Shown piece after piece: positions 20,870 through 29,461 of a stretch of DNA of 64,000 nt. Each line of letters begins with the position of its first letter. Position 1 is the stretch's first letter. The translations under genes were made by a program, and so were the position numbers. The notes under the pieces were generated by a model. It made no database searches. It was not told the origin of the DNA and saw nothing but the letters and a program-made list of their open reading frames with translations. The stretch comes from Mycolicibacterium porcinum (GTDB taxonomy: Bacteria; Actinomycetota; Actinomycetes; Mycobacteriales; Mycobacteriaceae): assembly GCA_002086835.1 (NCBI GenBank), contig MVIG01000020.1, positions 30,794 through 94,793 of the forward strand, given 5' to 3'.

Positions 20870-23799
20870 CGAGTTCCTTTTTCAGCTGAGGGTACGACGC
20901 CGGCCCCGGCATCGAGTTCGGTCAGCGCGACGTCGACAGCGTTGACGAAGGCGTCCGCCTCGTCGACCGTGAGTGTGAGCGGTGGCTTCACCTTGAGCAC
21001 ATTCTGCCGTTCGGAGGTTGCCTGCATGATGACACCGAGATCGAGGAGTCGTTCACAGAGCCAAGCGGTTTCGGCCGTGGCCGGCGTCAGCGACTCGCGA
21101 TCGCGGACCAGCTCCACTCCGAGGTACAGGCCCGAGCCATGAATGGCACCGATGATCGGATGCTTGTCGCTCAGCGTGGAGAGTCGCTGGTGTAGGTGGG
21201 CTCCGACCCGGGCTGCGTTGGCTTGCAGCCCTTCCTCTCTGATCACGTCCAGGACTACCGACCCGGCAATCGCGCCGGCTGGGGCGCCGGCGGCGGACGA
21301 GAAGAACGTCCCTTCGTGGCGCAGAGCGTCGACAATCTCACGACGGGTGATGACCGCACCAAGCGGATAGGCGTTGCCCGCGGCCTTGGCGACAGCAATG
21401 ATGTCCGGCAGGACTCCCTGGGCCTGGGAACCCCAGAACGCGGTGCCCAGTCGCCCGTACCCGACCTGCACCTCGTCGGCAATGGCCAGGCCGCCGTGCC
21501 GGCGCACGGCGGCATATGCCTCAGCCAGATAACCCTCAGGCGGAATCACCCCGCCGGCGTTGCCCAGCACGGGCTCGCAGATAAATGCCGCCGGGGCACG
21601 GTGTTCCGACACCAGCGCAGCGGCAAGGTCGAAAACTTGAGCCGCATACCGGGGTCCGGCGTCCGGCCCGCGGAAGGGGCCGCGGTAAGCGTTGGGGGCA
21701 TCGACCAGATGCACCCACTCGGGCCGTGAGGAAAGCGCGTTCGGGTTGTCGAACGCGGAGGTACTCACCGCGTCGGCCGCCATCGTCCAACCGTGGTAGC
21801 CCTCGCGAGTCGCGATCACATCGCGCCTTCCGGTGGCCACTCGGGCGAGCCGAATCGCGAGATCAATCGCCTCAGAACCACTGTTCACCGGGATCACGGT
21901 GTCCAGTGACGGATCGGGACTGTAGGCGAGCAGTTTCTCGGTGAAGTCGGCATAGGCTTGATACAGGAACCGCGAGTTCGTGTTGAGCAGGTTCAGCTGC
22001 CGTCCCACCGCGTCAGCCAGCCGCGGATGCGAATGCCCGATCGCGGTCACGTTGTTGACCATGTCCAGGTACGCCCGGCCTTGAGTATCAATCAGCCTTG
22101 CACCCCAGCCACGTTCGATCTGCGGTGGGTCAATGTAGTAACGCTCTGCGGCGCCGCCCATGGCGCGATCACGACGAATGCGTACCGCACGCAACTCCAC
22201 GAGCGGGTCAGGTGCCGACGGCACCCCAAGGATGTACGACGGATCCGCGGCACCGTCGGTCTCGTACTCGTCATCCGGGCCGGCAAAGACCGCGTCATCG
22301 CAGGCGTCGAGCACACGGCGGGTAACCACAAGCCTGCCAAGGCCTTCCGGATCTGCGGCGACCTGCCCGATGGGCGCACCCGCCTCGACGTCACCATTCA
22401 TGGCAGCAGGCGATAACCCTTCAAAGCGCAGCACCACGCCCTGGTCAGCCAGTTCCAGCCCGGCTCCATCCTGAACGGCGGAACCTGAAAACGGCGCGCG
22501 CACAACAGTTCCTGGTCGGGCCCAGAACTCAACACATCGCGAGCGGGTCGCCGCCTGCCGCCCCACCTCCGGCGATACCCGGGTGAGTCGGGCCTCACCG
22601 AACCGCATCACCGCGACGGGACGGTGTTCGAGCACGTCGCGCGCAAGCGCACGCTCGGCGCCGGGCGCAAGCCACCGACCGCGGTCGAGCGCTTCGCTGC
22701 GAACGCCGAGATCGATCACCCGCGCTTCTCCGCTCCCGGGCAGAATCTCGCAGTAGTGGCGTCCAGCGACATGGACTCGGCCGGCAGCCAGGCGCAGGTG
22801 CGAAGTCGCCTGGGCCGGTTCGTAATTCAGGGTTCGCTCGAACACCTGCCATTCATGTTCAATCCGCTCCTGAGCGTATGCGTTGTCCGGGTCGATCCGG
22901 AGCTGACTCCACCCGCTGACCACCAAGACCGCGCCGCGGAGCACCATCAAAGGCCATAGCGCGGCCAACTCCTCATCGGTCAGCTCAACCTCCGCGGCGA
23001 AACCTCGAACGGCTCGGCCGACCATGGTCATGCTGCCGGTGCGCCCGAGGATGTCGGCGGCGAGCACCGCGAGTTCCGCGACGCGCCACGAGGACGACAC
23101 GTCCCCGAGGTCGACGATCCACAGCCCGCCGTGCGCATCCATCAGCACGTTGTCGGTGGTCAGGTCGCCGTGGACGATCTGCCGAGGGAGCGCCGGGGCG
23201 ACGACCGCCAGCTGCGCGGCTGCCTCGCGGGCCGCGTTGAGGCATTTCTCGCGAAGATGCGCTGCCAGGTCATCCTGCAGAGCCTCGACGACGTCGAGGG
23301 CTTGGCTCAGCTCCCATTGGATCTTTCGGTCTGCAGCCGGGTGCTCAAAGCCGGCCAGCGCCCGGGAAGTGCGCCCGGCAAGAGTGCCCAGCTCCTGCGC
23401 CAGTACGCCGGTGAGCGGAGCGAGTTCGGCGACCGGGGCACCCGAAAGGAGTTCGAAGGCGCAAGCCCGCGCGGCGGCCCCGTCAGGCGCGGCGATGGCG
23501 ATCGACCGCTGCCCGCTCACCGTGGCGAGGACCGCCGGCGTCGCGATGCCGTATGCGCGCAGGCGATCCGACGCCCCGGCCTGCAATTCCACCACCTCGG
23601 GTGGAACCGACGGATGGTTCACCTTGAAGAGCAGGCCGGCACCCGATTCGGGGTCGACACGAAAATTGCGGTCCTGCTGACTTCCGAGCTCCGAGATTCG
23701 ACCTTCGACACCGAAGTGCTCGGCAACGATCCGCGCAGCCGCCTCGGCTTCGACGGCTGGTCGGGCGAGGCGCCACCGCTGATCGGCGATGTTGTCCAC
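20866..23799 (-). CDS. Fusion: APH-type kinase, M23-like domain and class III aminotransferase
   Basis: About 977 residues in three parts. Residues about 30-330 form an aminoglycoside-phosphotransferase-like kinase (catalytic IVHGDLTTDNVLMD, metal IVDLGDVS). Residues about 400-530 hold an M23/lipoyl-like beta domain (GTVVRAPFSGSAVQ). Residues about 555-970 form a class III PLP aminotransferase or lyase (VNNVTAIGHSHP, AIADEVQVGYGR, PLP Lys in IAVAKAAGNAYPLGA, about residue 805). The kinase/PLP pairing recalls hydroxylysine kinase with phospho-lyases AGXT2L1/2, so phosphorylation then elimination of an amino alcohol is plausible. The GTG at 23799 is preferred; a TTG 15 bp earlier is possible. 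Upstream lie palindromes and an Lrp regulator. Confidence 0.85.
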   Translation of the reverse strand: MDNIADQRWRLARPAVEAEAAARIVAEHFGVEGRISELGSQQDRNFRVDPESGAGLLFKVNHPSVPPEVVELQAGASDRLRAYGIATPAVLATVSGQRSIAIAAPDGAAARACAFELLSGAPVAELAPLTGVLAQELGTLAGRTSRALAGFEHPAADRKIQWELSQALDVVEALQDDLAAHLREKCLNAAREAAAQLAVVAPALPRQIVHGDLTTDNVLMDAHGGLWIVDLGDVSSSWRVAELAVLAADILGRTGSMTMVGRAVRGFAAEVELTDEELAALWPLMVLRGAVLVVSGWSQLRIDPDNAYAQERIEHEWQVFERTLNYEPAQATSHLRLAAGRVHVAGRHYCEILPGSGEARVIDLGVRSEALDRGRWLAPGAERALARDVLEHRPVAVMRFGEARLTRVSPEVGRQAATRSRCVEFWARPGTVVRAPFSGSAVQDGAGLELADQGVVLRFEGLSPAAMNGDVEAGAPIGQVAADPEGLGRLVVTRRVLDACDDAVFAGPDDEYETDGAADPSYILGVPSAPDPLVELRAVRIRRDRAMGGAAERYYIDPPQIERGWGARLIDTQGRAYLDMVNNVTAIGHSHPRLADAVGRQLNLLNTNSRFLYQAYADFTEKLLAYSPDPSLDTVIPVNSGSEAIDLAIRLARVATGRRDVIATREGYHGWTMAADAVSTSAFDNPNALSSRPEWVHLVDAPNAYRGPFRGPDAGPRYAAQVFDLAAALVSEHRAPAAFICEPVLGNAGGVIPPEGYLAEAYAAVRRHGGLAIADEVQVGYGRLGTAFWGSQAQGVLPDIIAVAKAAGNAYPLGAVITRREIVDALRHEGTFFSSAAGAPAGAIAGSVVLDVIREEGLQANAARVGAHLHQRLSTLSDKHPIIGAIHGSGLYLGVELVRDRESLTPATAETAWLCERLLDLGVIMQATSERQNVLKVKPPLTLTVDEADAFVNAVDVALTELDAGAGVVPSAEKGTR

Positions 23800-23820
23800 T
23801 ACTACCCCAATCAAGCTCTA

Positions 23821-23872
23821 TATCGTGACCCATTGCGGATAGTTGGTGATGTTACATCACTTGATCACGATA
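23821..23872. promoter_or_regulatory. Inverted repeats upstream of the kinase-aminotransferase gene
   Basis: GTGATGT-T-ACATCAC (23846-23860) is a perfect 15-bp palindrome. A wider pair, TATCGTGA (23821-23828) and TCACGATA (23865-23872), flanks it. They lie just before the fusion gene and behind the Lrp-type regulator gene, so Lrp-type binding is the likely use. Confidence 0.6.
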
Positions 23873-23965
23873 CAGAGTAATAATTCTTCACTCCAGAGAC
23901 GCAGTCGGAGCAGACACGGAACGACGAGGCGCCATGGGTAATGCGACGCACGCTCCGTCGGAAAG

Positions 23966-24439
23966 TTAGCGGACGCCCCACTCAAAGCGGTGGGTGCGGA
24001 TCCCGTAGTACGGGAACGTCTCAGCCCGAGCCACTCCCGGAATCGGTCGGATCTTTCGATTGACCACTTCGAGCATGGACGCTTGATCAGTGGCGATGAC
24101 CTCGACCAGGAGGTCGTAGCGCCCCGCCGCCAGCACAACGTAGATGACATCCTCGATGTCGTTGAGAGCCTCAGCGATCGCCTCGACATCGCCGTGGGCG
24201 ACGATTCCCACCATCGCCATGCTGCGATAGCCGAGCCGCAGCGGGTCCGTGACACCGACGATCTGCAGAATTCCACGGTCCTGCAGGCGCTTGAACCGCT
24301 TGCGGGCACCGCCGGCGGTGAGGCCGACCAGCTCGCCCAGCTCGGCATACCCGATCCGACCGTCCTTCTGCAGCGCGGTCAGCAGGACGCGATCGATTTC
24401 GTCGAGGTCATCCCTGGACTCAGCGGAGGGTGAGGTCAT
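23966..24439 (-). CDS. Lrp/AsnC-family transcriptional regulator
   Basis: 157 residues: N-terminal HTH (IDRVLLTALQKDGRIGYAEL, LTAGGARKRFKRLQDRGIL) and C-terminal RAM ligand/oligomer domain (about 75-150, GRYDLLVEVIAT). These regulators sense amino acids. It is transcribed toward the fusion gene with about 165 bp between, and is its likely regulator. Confidence 0.9.
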   Translation of the reverse strand: MTSPSAESRDDLDEIDRVLLTALQKDGRIGYAELGELVGLTAGGARKRFKRLQDRGILQIVGVTDPLRLGYRSMAMVGIVAHGDVEAIAEALNDIEDVIYVVLAAGRYDLLVEVIATDQASMLEVVNRKIRPIPGVARAETFPYYGIRTHRFEWGVR

Positions 24440-24484
24440 GCATCCCTCCGCCAGTGCGGAATGTGGACTTTTTGGGCTCCATTA

Positions 24485-24499
24485 GTTACGCATCGTAAC
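24485..24499. promoter_or_regulatory. Palindrome upstream of the Lrp-type regulator
   Basis: GTTACG-cat-CGTAAC, perfect 6-bp arms, 46 bp before the regulator start. It is a candidate autoregulatory operator and differs from the GTGATGT palindrome downstream. The remaining sequence 24500-24625 shows no gene. Confidence 0.45.
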
Positions 24500-24625
24500 G
24501 GGCACGACGCTGGGTAGCGGGGACCGCGAAGCCGCGCCTCGCTACTGTGGGCCACGCTTCAGGTCAGCAGCCGCAGGTTCCTTGAGCCGCGGGGCCCACG
24601 ACACCCGGAAGGCCAACGTCTCGCA

Positions 24626-24757
24626 ATGGATTGGGCACTGCTGTGCAGAGCCGCAGGCATGTTCGCTGTCACCAACATCGATGACGTCGTGGTTCTGGCG
24701 CTGTTCTTCGGCCAGGCCGGACCGTCGCGCTCCGCTGCGGCCAGAGTTGTCATCGGC
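24626..24757 (+). pseudogene. N-terminal relic of a CadD-family cadmium/cation transporter
   Basis: The frame begins with about 43 residues typical of CadD proteins, including FAVTNIDDVVVLALFFGQA (first helix) and ARVVIG. It then passes into the 3' end of the opposing TetR gene and loses all similarity. Family members have about 200 residues, so only the first fifth remains. The TetR gene probably inserted or recombined here. Confidence 0.6.
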
Positions 24758-25319
24758 CCTTGGTCAGACGCAGGATCAGGGCAACCGCGTCCTCCGAATG
24801 GACCCCTGGAGTCAGGACTTCTTGCAAGAGCAGGCCACGAATCGCGGCAACGGCGACGGTGGCCATGCTCAGCGCTTCCTCGGCGTCGAGCCCTTCGTGT
24901 TCCGCGCGCGAGGCCAGCATCATGGTCAGGTCGTCGAGCGAGTCGATGAACTCACGAAAGTCCCCCGGGCTGTATGCGGCAAGTCCTACGACGTGAAAAA
25001 AGCCGCGGATACGCGACAGCCGCTCTGGACGGGTATAGGCCCGCCAGATCGCCACGACAAGTTCGTCAAAGGTGCCTTGCTGCGCGGTCTTGAAAAACAC
25101 CTCGTTGTCATGAGATCGCTGCACCTTGAGCATGGCCGCCAAAACGCCCGAGAGCGACCCGAAGTGGTACCGCAGCAGGGCGTGGCTGGTCTCGGCCCGG
25201 GCGGCGACCTCACGCAGCGACATGTCCGGGGAGGGAAGGGACTCCCCGAAGGCAGTGAGAAGCCGAGCAAGTAGACGCTCGCGTGCGTCGCCTTTGCGTT
25301 CCGCACTTGACAAGGCCAT
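24750..25319 (-). CDS. TetR-family transcriptional regulator
   Basis: 189 residues from the ATG at 25319 (a GTG two codons earlier is possible). The N-terminal HTH is unusual but clear (MSLREVAARAETSHALLRYHFGS, about 33-56). The all-helical C-terminal ligand domain follows. It is divergent from the esterase gene across a double palindrome, so it probably represses that gene and itself. Confidence 0.85.
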   Translation of the reverse strand: MALSSAERKGDARERLLARLLTAFGESLPSPDMSLREVAARAETSHALLRYHFGSLSGVLAAMLKVQRSHDNEVFFKTAQQGTFDELVVAIWRAYTRPERLSRIRGFFHVVGLAAYSPGDFREFIDSLDDLTMMLASRAEHEGLDAEEALSMATVAVAAIRGLLLQEVLTPGVHSEDAVALILRLTKGR

Positions 25320-25327
25320 TTGCACAG

Positions 25328-25362
25328 TTTATCCATTGGATAAGATTTATCCAATGGATAAA
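25328..25362. promoter_or_regulatory. Double palindromic TetR operator
   Basis: Two 15-bp palindromes, TTATCCATTGGATAA (25329-25343) and TTATCCAATGGATAA (25347-25361), are separated by GAT. Together with flanking T and A they form one larger 35-bp inverted repeat. The block starts 8 bp before the TetR ATG and ends 50 bp before the esterase ATG. Binding of two TetR dimers is expected. Confidence 0.85.
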
Positions 25363-25412
25363 CAGCTGCGGGCGCCGCGCTGCAAGGCCGGCCGTATTGT
25401 GAAGGAACTTCG

Positions 25413-26267
25413 ATGAGCCCCATGTGGCACGGCTGTCTCGCCGACACCGACTATTTCGAGATGCGCTCCAGCGCTGGGCATGACTACGGCATCTGGGTTA
25501 CCACGCCACCGGGCTACCACCACGCCCAGACGCAGGCGCCCGTCGTGTATGTGCTCGACGGCAACTTTGCCGTGGGCCTGACGGCTCCGCTCATCGTCAC
25601 CCAGTTGGACCCCATGCAACGGATCCAGCCCTACATCCAAGTCAGCGTCGGTTACGCGGGCGAGGAAGCACAGGACTGGGATCGACTGCGCAACAGAGAC
25701 TTCGTGCCGCCCGGCGAGCCCATCGCCAAGGAACTCATCGATGCCGTGGAGATGGGAGTGGAATTGGGCGCGAGGACACGCGAGGAGGCCGACGCTTACC
25801 TCGCCGAACTGCGCGACACCCACGCCGATATCTTCTTGAACTTCCTCACCGCCGAGCTACATCCGCGGATCGCACACGACTATGGCACTGCCGCAAGCGG
25901 TCACGGGCTTTTCGGCTACTCCTACGGCGGTCTTTTCACTCTCTACGCCTGGCTCACCGACAGCACGCTCTTCGAGAGCATCGGAGCCGGCAGTCCCGGC
26001 GTCATCGCCGAAGACAGTCAGATCTTCGCCCAGCTCCACGAGATGGGTGACAGCCGGCGTGCCGCGAAGCTCCACGTGACCTTCAACGACCGCGAGCTTC
26101 TCGGAGACCTCGCCGTCTACCAGAGCCTCGCGAAGAACACCGCCACCGTCCTCCACCGCCTCACCTCACGCGATGAAGCGGTCACCGGCGAGATCCTGCA
26201 CGAAACCCACGTGACTGGACTGCAGGCGTCATTCCTCAGTTACCTCAGAACCTGCCGCGCCTTGTAA
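25413..26267 (+). CDS. Alpha/beta-hydrolase esterase (esterase D / IroE-like)
   Basis: A 284-residue cytoplasmic hydrolase of the putative-esterase family. VVYVLDGNFAV (about 45-55) is the conserved strand/loop of siderophore-type esterases, and the nucleophile elbow is LFGYSYGGLFT (about 166-176). A C-terminal His (HETHVTG, about 266-272) completes the triad. The ATG has AAGGAA upstream. Substrate unknown: the family includes enterobactin esterases and acyl-peptide esterases. Probably induced when the neighbouring TetR protein releases the operator. Confidence 0.8.
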   Translation: MSPMWHGCLADTDYFEMRSSAGHDYGIWVTTPPGYHHAQTQAPVVYVLDGNFAVGLTAPLIVTQLDPMQRIQPYIQVSVGYAGEEAQDWDRLRNRDFVPPGEPIAKELIDAVEMGVELGARTREEADAYLAELRDTHADIFLNFLTAELHPRIAHDYGTAASGHGLFGYSYGGLFTLYAWLTDSTLFESIGAGSPGVIAEDSQIFAQLHEMGDSRRAAKLHVTFNDRELLGDLAVYQSLAKNTATVLHRLTSRDEAVTGEILHETHVTGLQASFLSYLRTCRAL

Positions 26268-26352
26268 GCGCAAGCGCATCGGCTCTTCGTCGGACGCAAA
26301 ACCGCTGCCACGAAATGCAACTGAGCACCTCGCCCGAAGCGAGGTAACGCGG

Positions 26353-26838
26353 TCATTTCGCTTCCTCGACCAGCTTCTCCAGAAGCGGAGTCAGCCTGAA
26401 GTCAACGAGCTTGCGCATGACCAGCGAGGTGTTGGTCTGCTCGACACCGTCGATATCGAGTATCCGGCCGGCCACCCGGTAGAGATCATCTGCCTCACGG
26501 GCGACCACGTGAATCAACAGATCGGTAGCACCGCCGAGCCCCTGCACTTCGACGACTTCGGGAACCTGCTCCAGCGCTCGGGCGATGGCAGCGAGCTTGC
26601 GCTGCGTGACACGCGTCAGGATGAACGCCGTCAACGGGTAACCCAGTGTGGCGGGGTCGATGCGTCGCTCGAACGAGCGGAGGACACCTAGTCGTTCCAA
26701 CTTGGTGACGCGTGCCTGGACAGTGTTGCGCGAGAGCCGCGTCTTGTCGGCCAATGCGATCACGGTGGCGCGAGGATCATCGTTGAGAGCCTTGAGGATC
26801 CGAGCGTCCAAGGCGTCGACTCTGGTTTGCGTGGTCAA
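26353..26838 (-). CDS. Lrp/AsnC-family transcriptional regulator
   Basis: About 161 residues from a TTG with GGAGG 8 bp upstream. HTH DARILKALNDDPRATVIALA / LSRNTVQARVTKLERLGVL, then a RAM domain (GLGGATDLLIHVVARE). It is divergent from the 2-oxoacid dehydrogenase genes and probably activates or represses them in response to an amino acid. The arrangement recalls MdeR beside mdeB in Pseudomonas putida. Confidence 0.9.
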   Translation of the reverse strand: MTTQTRVDALDARILKALNDDPRATVIALADKTRLSRNTVQARVTKLERLGVLRSFERRIDPATLGYPLTAFILTRVTQRKLAAIARALEQVPEVVEVQGLGGATDLLIHVVAREADDLYRVAGRILDIDGVEQTNTSLVMRKLVDFRLTPLLEKLVEEAK

Positions 26839-26900
26839 AATGACAACCTCCAACTGAATGCCTGAACGTCGACCTCAGCAAAATGCTCAGCCGATCCACT

Positions 26901-26924
26901 CGAACTTGTCCAAAGTGTAGTTCG
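26901..26924. promoter_or_regulatory. Candidate Lrp operator in the divergent E1 promoter region
   Basis: CGAACT (26901-26906) and AGTTCG (26919-26924) form an inverted repeat with a 12-bp spacer. It lies in the 271-bp region between the Lrp-type regulator and the E1 gene. The rest of that region shows no small gene. Confidence 0.35.
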
Positions 26925-27109
26925 ATGGTCGACTCGACAGCGAGTTCTGCACCCCTACGGAGCTCCGACGACCGCGTCACCGCGGTCGGCAGCGTCTGCG
27001 CTCTCACCCGAGCCCGCTTGCTGCGACGCGCCGTCGCCGTGTTCACGACCTGAGCACGGCGAAGGCCGGTCACCCCGCAATCTGGAACTCGCATGCAAGG
27101 AAACCACCG

Positions 27110-29461
27110 ATGGACCGCTCGCAATCAGTCGATGCACGGCCTCGTGTCGCCGACACGTCAGCAGACGCCGCCCTCCGCGAAATCGAGGACCGCGTGCTGT
27201 GGCTATCGACGTCGATCATCCACCACGCCAACCGTGTTCGGCCCAACTCGACCGGCCTGAAGGTGGGAGGCCATCAGGCGTCGTGCGCCTCCATGACCTC
27301 GATCATGACGTCGCTGTGGTTCGAACAGCTTCAACCAGGCGATCGGGTGTCGGTGAAGCCGCATGCCTCGCCCGTGCTGCACAGCATCAATTATCTGCTC
27401 GGTGAACTCGACCAGAAGTACTTGACCACTTTGCGTGAGTTCGGTGGCCTGCAGTCCTACCCAAGCCGATCGAAAGACCCTGATCCCGTTGATTATTCGA
27501 CAGGATCGGTGGGGATTGGGGCCACTGCGCCAATATGGGGCACGATCGCCCGCCGCTACGTCGATGCGCAGATCGGCGCCGCAGGAAAAGGTCGCCAGTA
27601 CTCGCTGGTGGGCGACGCCGAACTCGACGAGGGGGCGGTCTGGGAAGCCATCCTGGACAACTCTGTCGCTGAGCTCGGCGAGATTGTCTGGATCATCGAC
27701 CTCAACCGCCAATCACTCGACCGCGTCGTGCCGAACATCGCGGCCGGACGGCTGGAGGCAATGTTCTCGGCCGCCGGATGGCAAGTGATCAATGTGAAGT
27801 TCGGCGCCCAGCTTGAGTCATTGTTCGACCGCAGTGGTGGGGACGCGCTGCGCACCCGAATACTCGAGATGCCCAACCCCGAGTACCAGCGTCTGCTGCG
27901 CTGCTCAGCCGAAGAGCTACGGGACAGGCTGCCCGGCAACGGAATAGGTGCCGACCAGATCTCGGCCCTGATCCGCGACCTGGATGAGCGCACGTTGCTG
28001 GCCGCGATCCGCAACCTGGGCGGCCACGACCTCGGCGCACTGCGCGCCGCCTACACCCAGATCGATGACACCCGTCCGACGGTGATCATCGCCTACACCA
28101 TCAAGGGTCACCGACTGCCCACCCAGGGCCATCCCCAGAATCATTCGTCACTGCTCACCGTCGAGCAGTACGAGCAGTTCGCCACGGAACTCGGTATGGA
28201 CCCGGCCAGTCCTTGGCAGCGTTTCGCCACCGATAGTGCGCCCGGAGCACTCTGCGCCGCGACTGCCGAGAGGCTGCAGCGCGAGCCGGTGACACTGTCG
28301 ACCCCGCCCGTCGTGCCCGTTGACACTGGTCGCACCCCCTCGGGCACATCGTCTACCCAGGCGGCCCTGGGCCGGGTCCTGCTCGACCTGAGCCGTCAGG
28401 CTCCGGACGCGGCCAAGCGGGTGGTCACCGTGAGTCCCGACGTCAGCTCGACGACCAACCTGGCCGGCTGGCTCAACAAGGTTGGCGTGTGGTCGCCGAA
28501 TGAACGTCGAAACTGGTTCGACGACGACCCCGAGACGATCATGCACTGGCGGGAGAGACCGACCGGGCAGCACATGGAACTCGGTATCGCCGAGACCAAT
28601 CTTGTCGGACTGATCGGTGAGCTCGGCGCGACGTGGAGCCGGTGGGGCGAACCCCTCTTTCCGATCGGTGTGGTCTACGACCCATTCGTGGAACGCGCCT
28701 TGGAGCCGTGGTCCTACGGCATTTATGCAGGCGGACAGTCGATTCTGGTCGGGACCCCCTCCGGTGTATCACTCGCAGCCGAAGGCGGCGCACATCAGTC
28801 CATCAAGACACCGTCGATCGGCCTTGAACAACCCGGTTGCATCAGTTACGAGCCGGCATTTGCCATCGATGTCGAGTGGACGTTGCTGTCATGCATCGGC
28901 CAGTTGGGCCGGCCGGACGGCTCGTCGTCGTATGTGCGACTTTCCACGCGGCCGGTGGACCAGACTTTGGCATCAGTTCCCGACGACGCCGCCGCGCGGG
29001 AACGCCGCAGAAGACAAGTGGTCGCCGGTGCGTACATACTGCGGCGAGCCGGTGGTATACCGCAGGTCGCTGTGGTCGCAATGGGAGCGATGATCACCGA
29101 ATCCCTGCGAGCGGCCGATCGGCTCGCCGAGCAGGGCATCGATACCGACGTCATCTGCGTGACGAGCCCCGGCCTGCTGTTCGACGCATTACAAGCGCGC
29201 CGCGGGCTTTCCGAGAACCCCAGCTGGATCCTCGACCAGGTCTTCCCGGCCGATCGAGCCGCCCCTATGGTGACCGTCCTCGACGGGCACCCACATACGT
29301 TGGCGTTTCTCACCGGTATCAACAATGTGGCGGGAGCCGCTCTGGGCGTGAGCCGATTCGGACAGGTCGGCTCGCTCGACGATGTCTACCGGTATCACGG
29401 CATCGACACCGACAGCATCGTCAGCGCAGCACTCGACCTGGCCGAACGGAGCGTGAAATGA
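27110..29461 (+). CDS. Homodimeric-type 2-oxoacid dehydrogenase E1 (AceE/MdeB-like)
   Basis: A 783-residue thiamine-diphosphate enzyme that decarboxylates a 2-oxo acid. Signatures are GLKVGGHQASCASMTSIMTS near residue 50, the TPP-binding region SLVGDAELDEGAVWEAILDN...IIDLNRQ (about 164-205), and the pyrimidine domain HMELGIAETNLVGLIGELG (about 487-505). AceE proteins have about 890-930 residues; this shorter form resembles MdeB (2-oxobutyrate dehydrogenase E1). The ATG has AAGGAA upstream; the stop overlaps the E2 start (ATGA). No methionine gamma-lyase adjoins, so the substrate is open. Confidence 0.85.
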   Translation: MDRSQSVDARPRVADTSADAALREIEDRVLWLSTSIIHHANRVRPNSTGLKVGGHQASCASMTSIMTSLWFEQLQPGDRVSVKPHASPVLHSINYLLGELDQKYLTTLREFGGLQSYPSRSKDPDPVDYSTGSVGIGATAPIWGTIARRYVDAQIGAAGKGRQYSLVGDAELDEGAVWEAILDNSVAELGEIVWIIDLNRQSLDRVVPNIAAGRLEAMFSAAGWQVINVKFGAQLESLFDRSGGDALRTRILEMPNPEYQRLLRCSAEELRDRLPGNGIGADQISALIRDLDERTLLAAIRNLGGHDLGALRAAYTQIDDTRPTVIIAYTIKGHRLPTQGHPQNHSSLLTVEQYEQFATELGMDPASPWQRFATDSAPGALCAATAERLQREPVTLSTPPVVPVDTGRTPSGTSSTQAALGRVLLDLSRQAPDAAKRVVTVSPDVSSTTNLAGWLNKVGVWSPNERRNWFDDDPETIMHWRERPTGQHMELGIAETNLVGLIGELGATWSRWGEPLFPIGVVYDPFVERALEPWSYGIYAGGQSILVGTPSGVSLAAEGGAHQSIKTPSIGLEQPGCISYEPAFAIDVEWTLLSCIGQLGRPDGSSSYVRLSTRPVDQTLASVPDDAAARERRRRQVVAGAYILRRAGGIPQVAVVAMGAMITESLRAADRLAEQGIDTDVICVTSPGLLFDALQARRGLSENPSWILDQVFPADRAAPMVTVLDGHPHTLAFLTGINNVAGAALGVSRFGQVGSLDDVYRYHGIDTDSIVSAALDLAERSVK

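Noticed and set aside
28837-29457. N-terminal extension of the E2 frame
   Set aside because: It lies wholly inside the E1 gene and is basic, motif-free text; the ATG at 29458 overlaps the E1 stop and starts a standard lipoyl domain.
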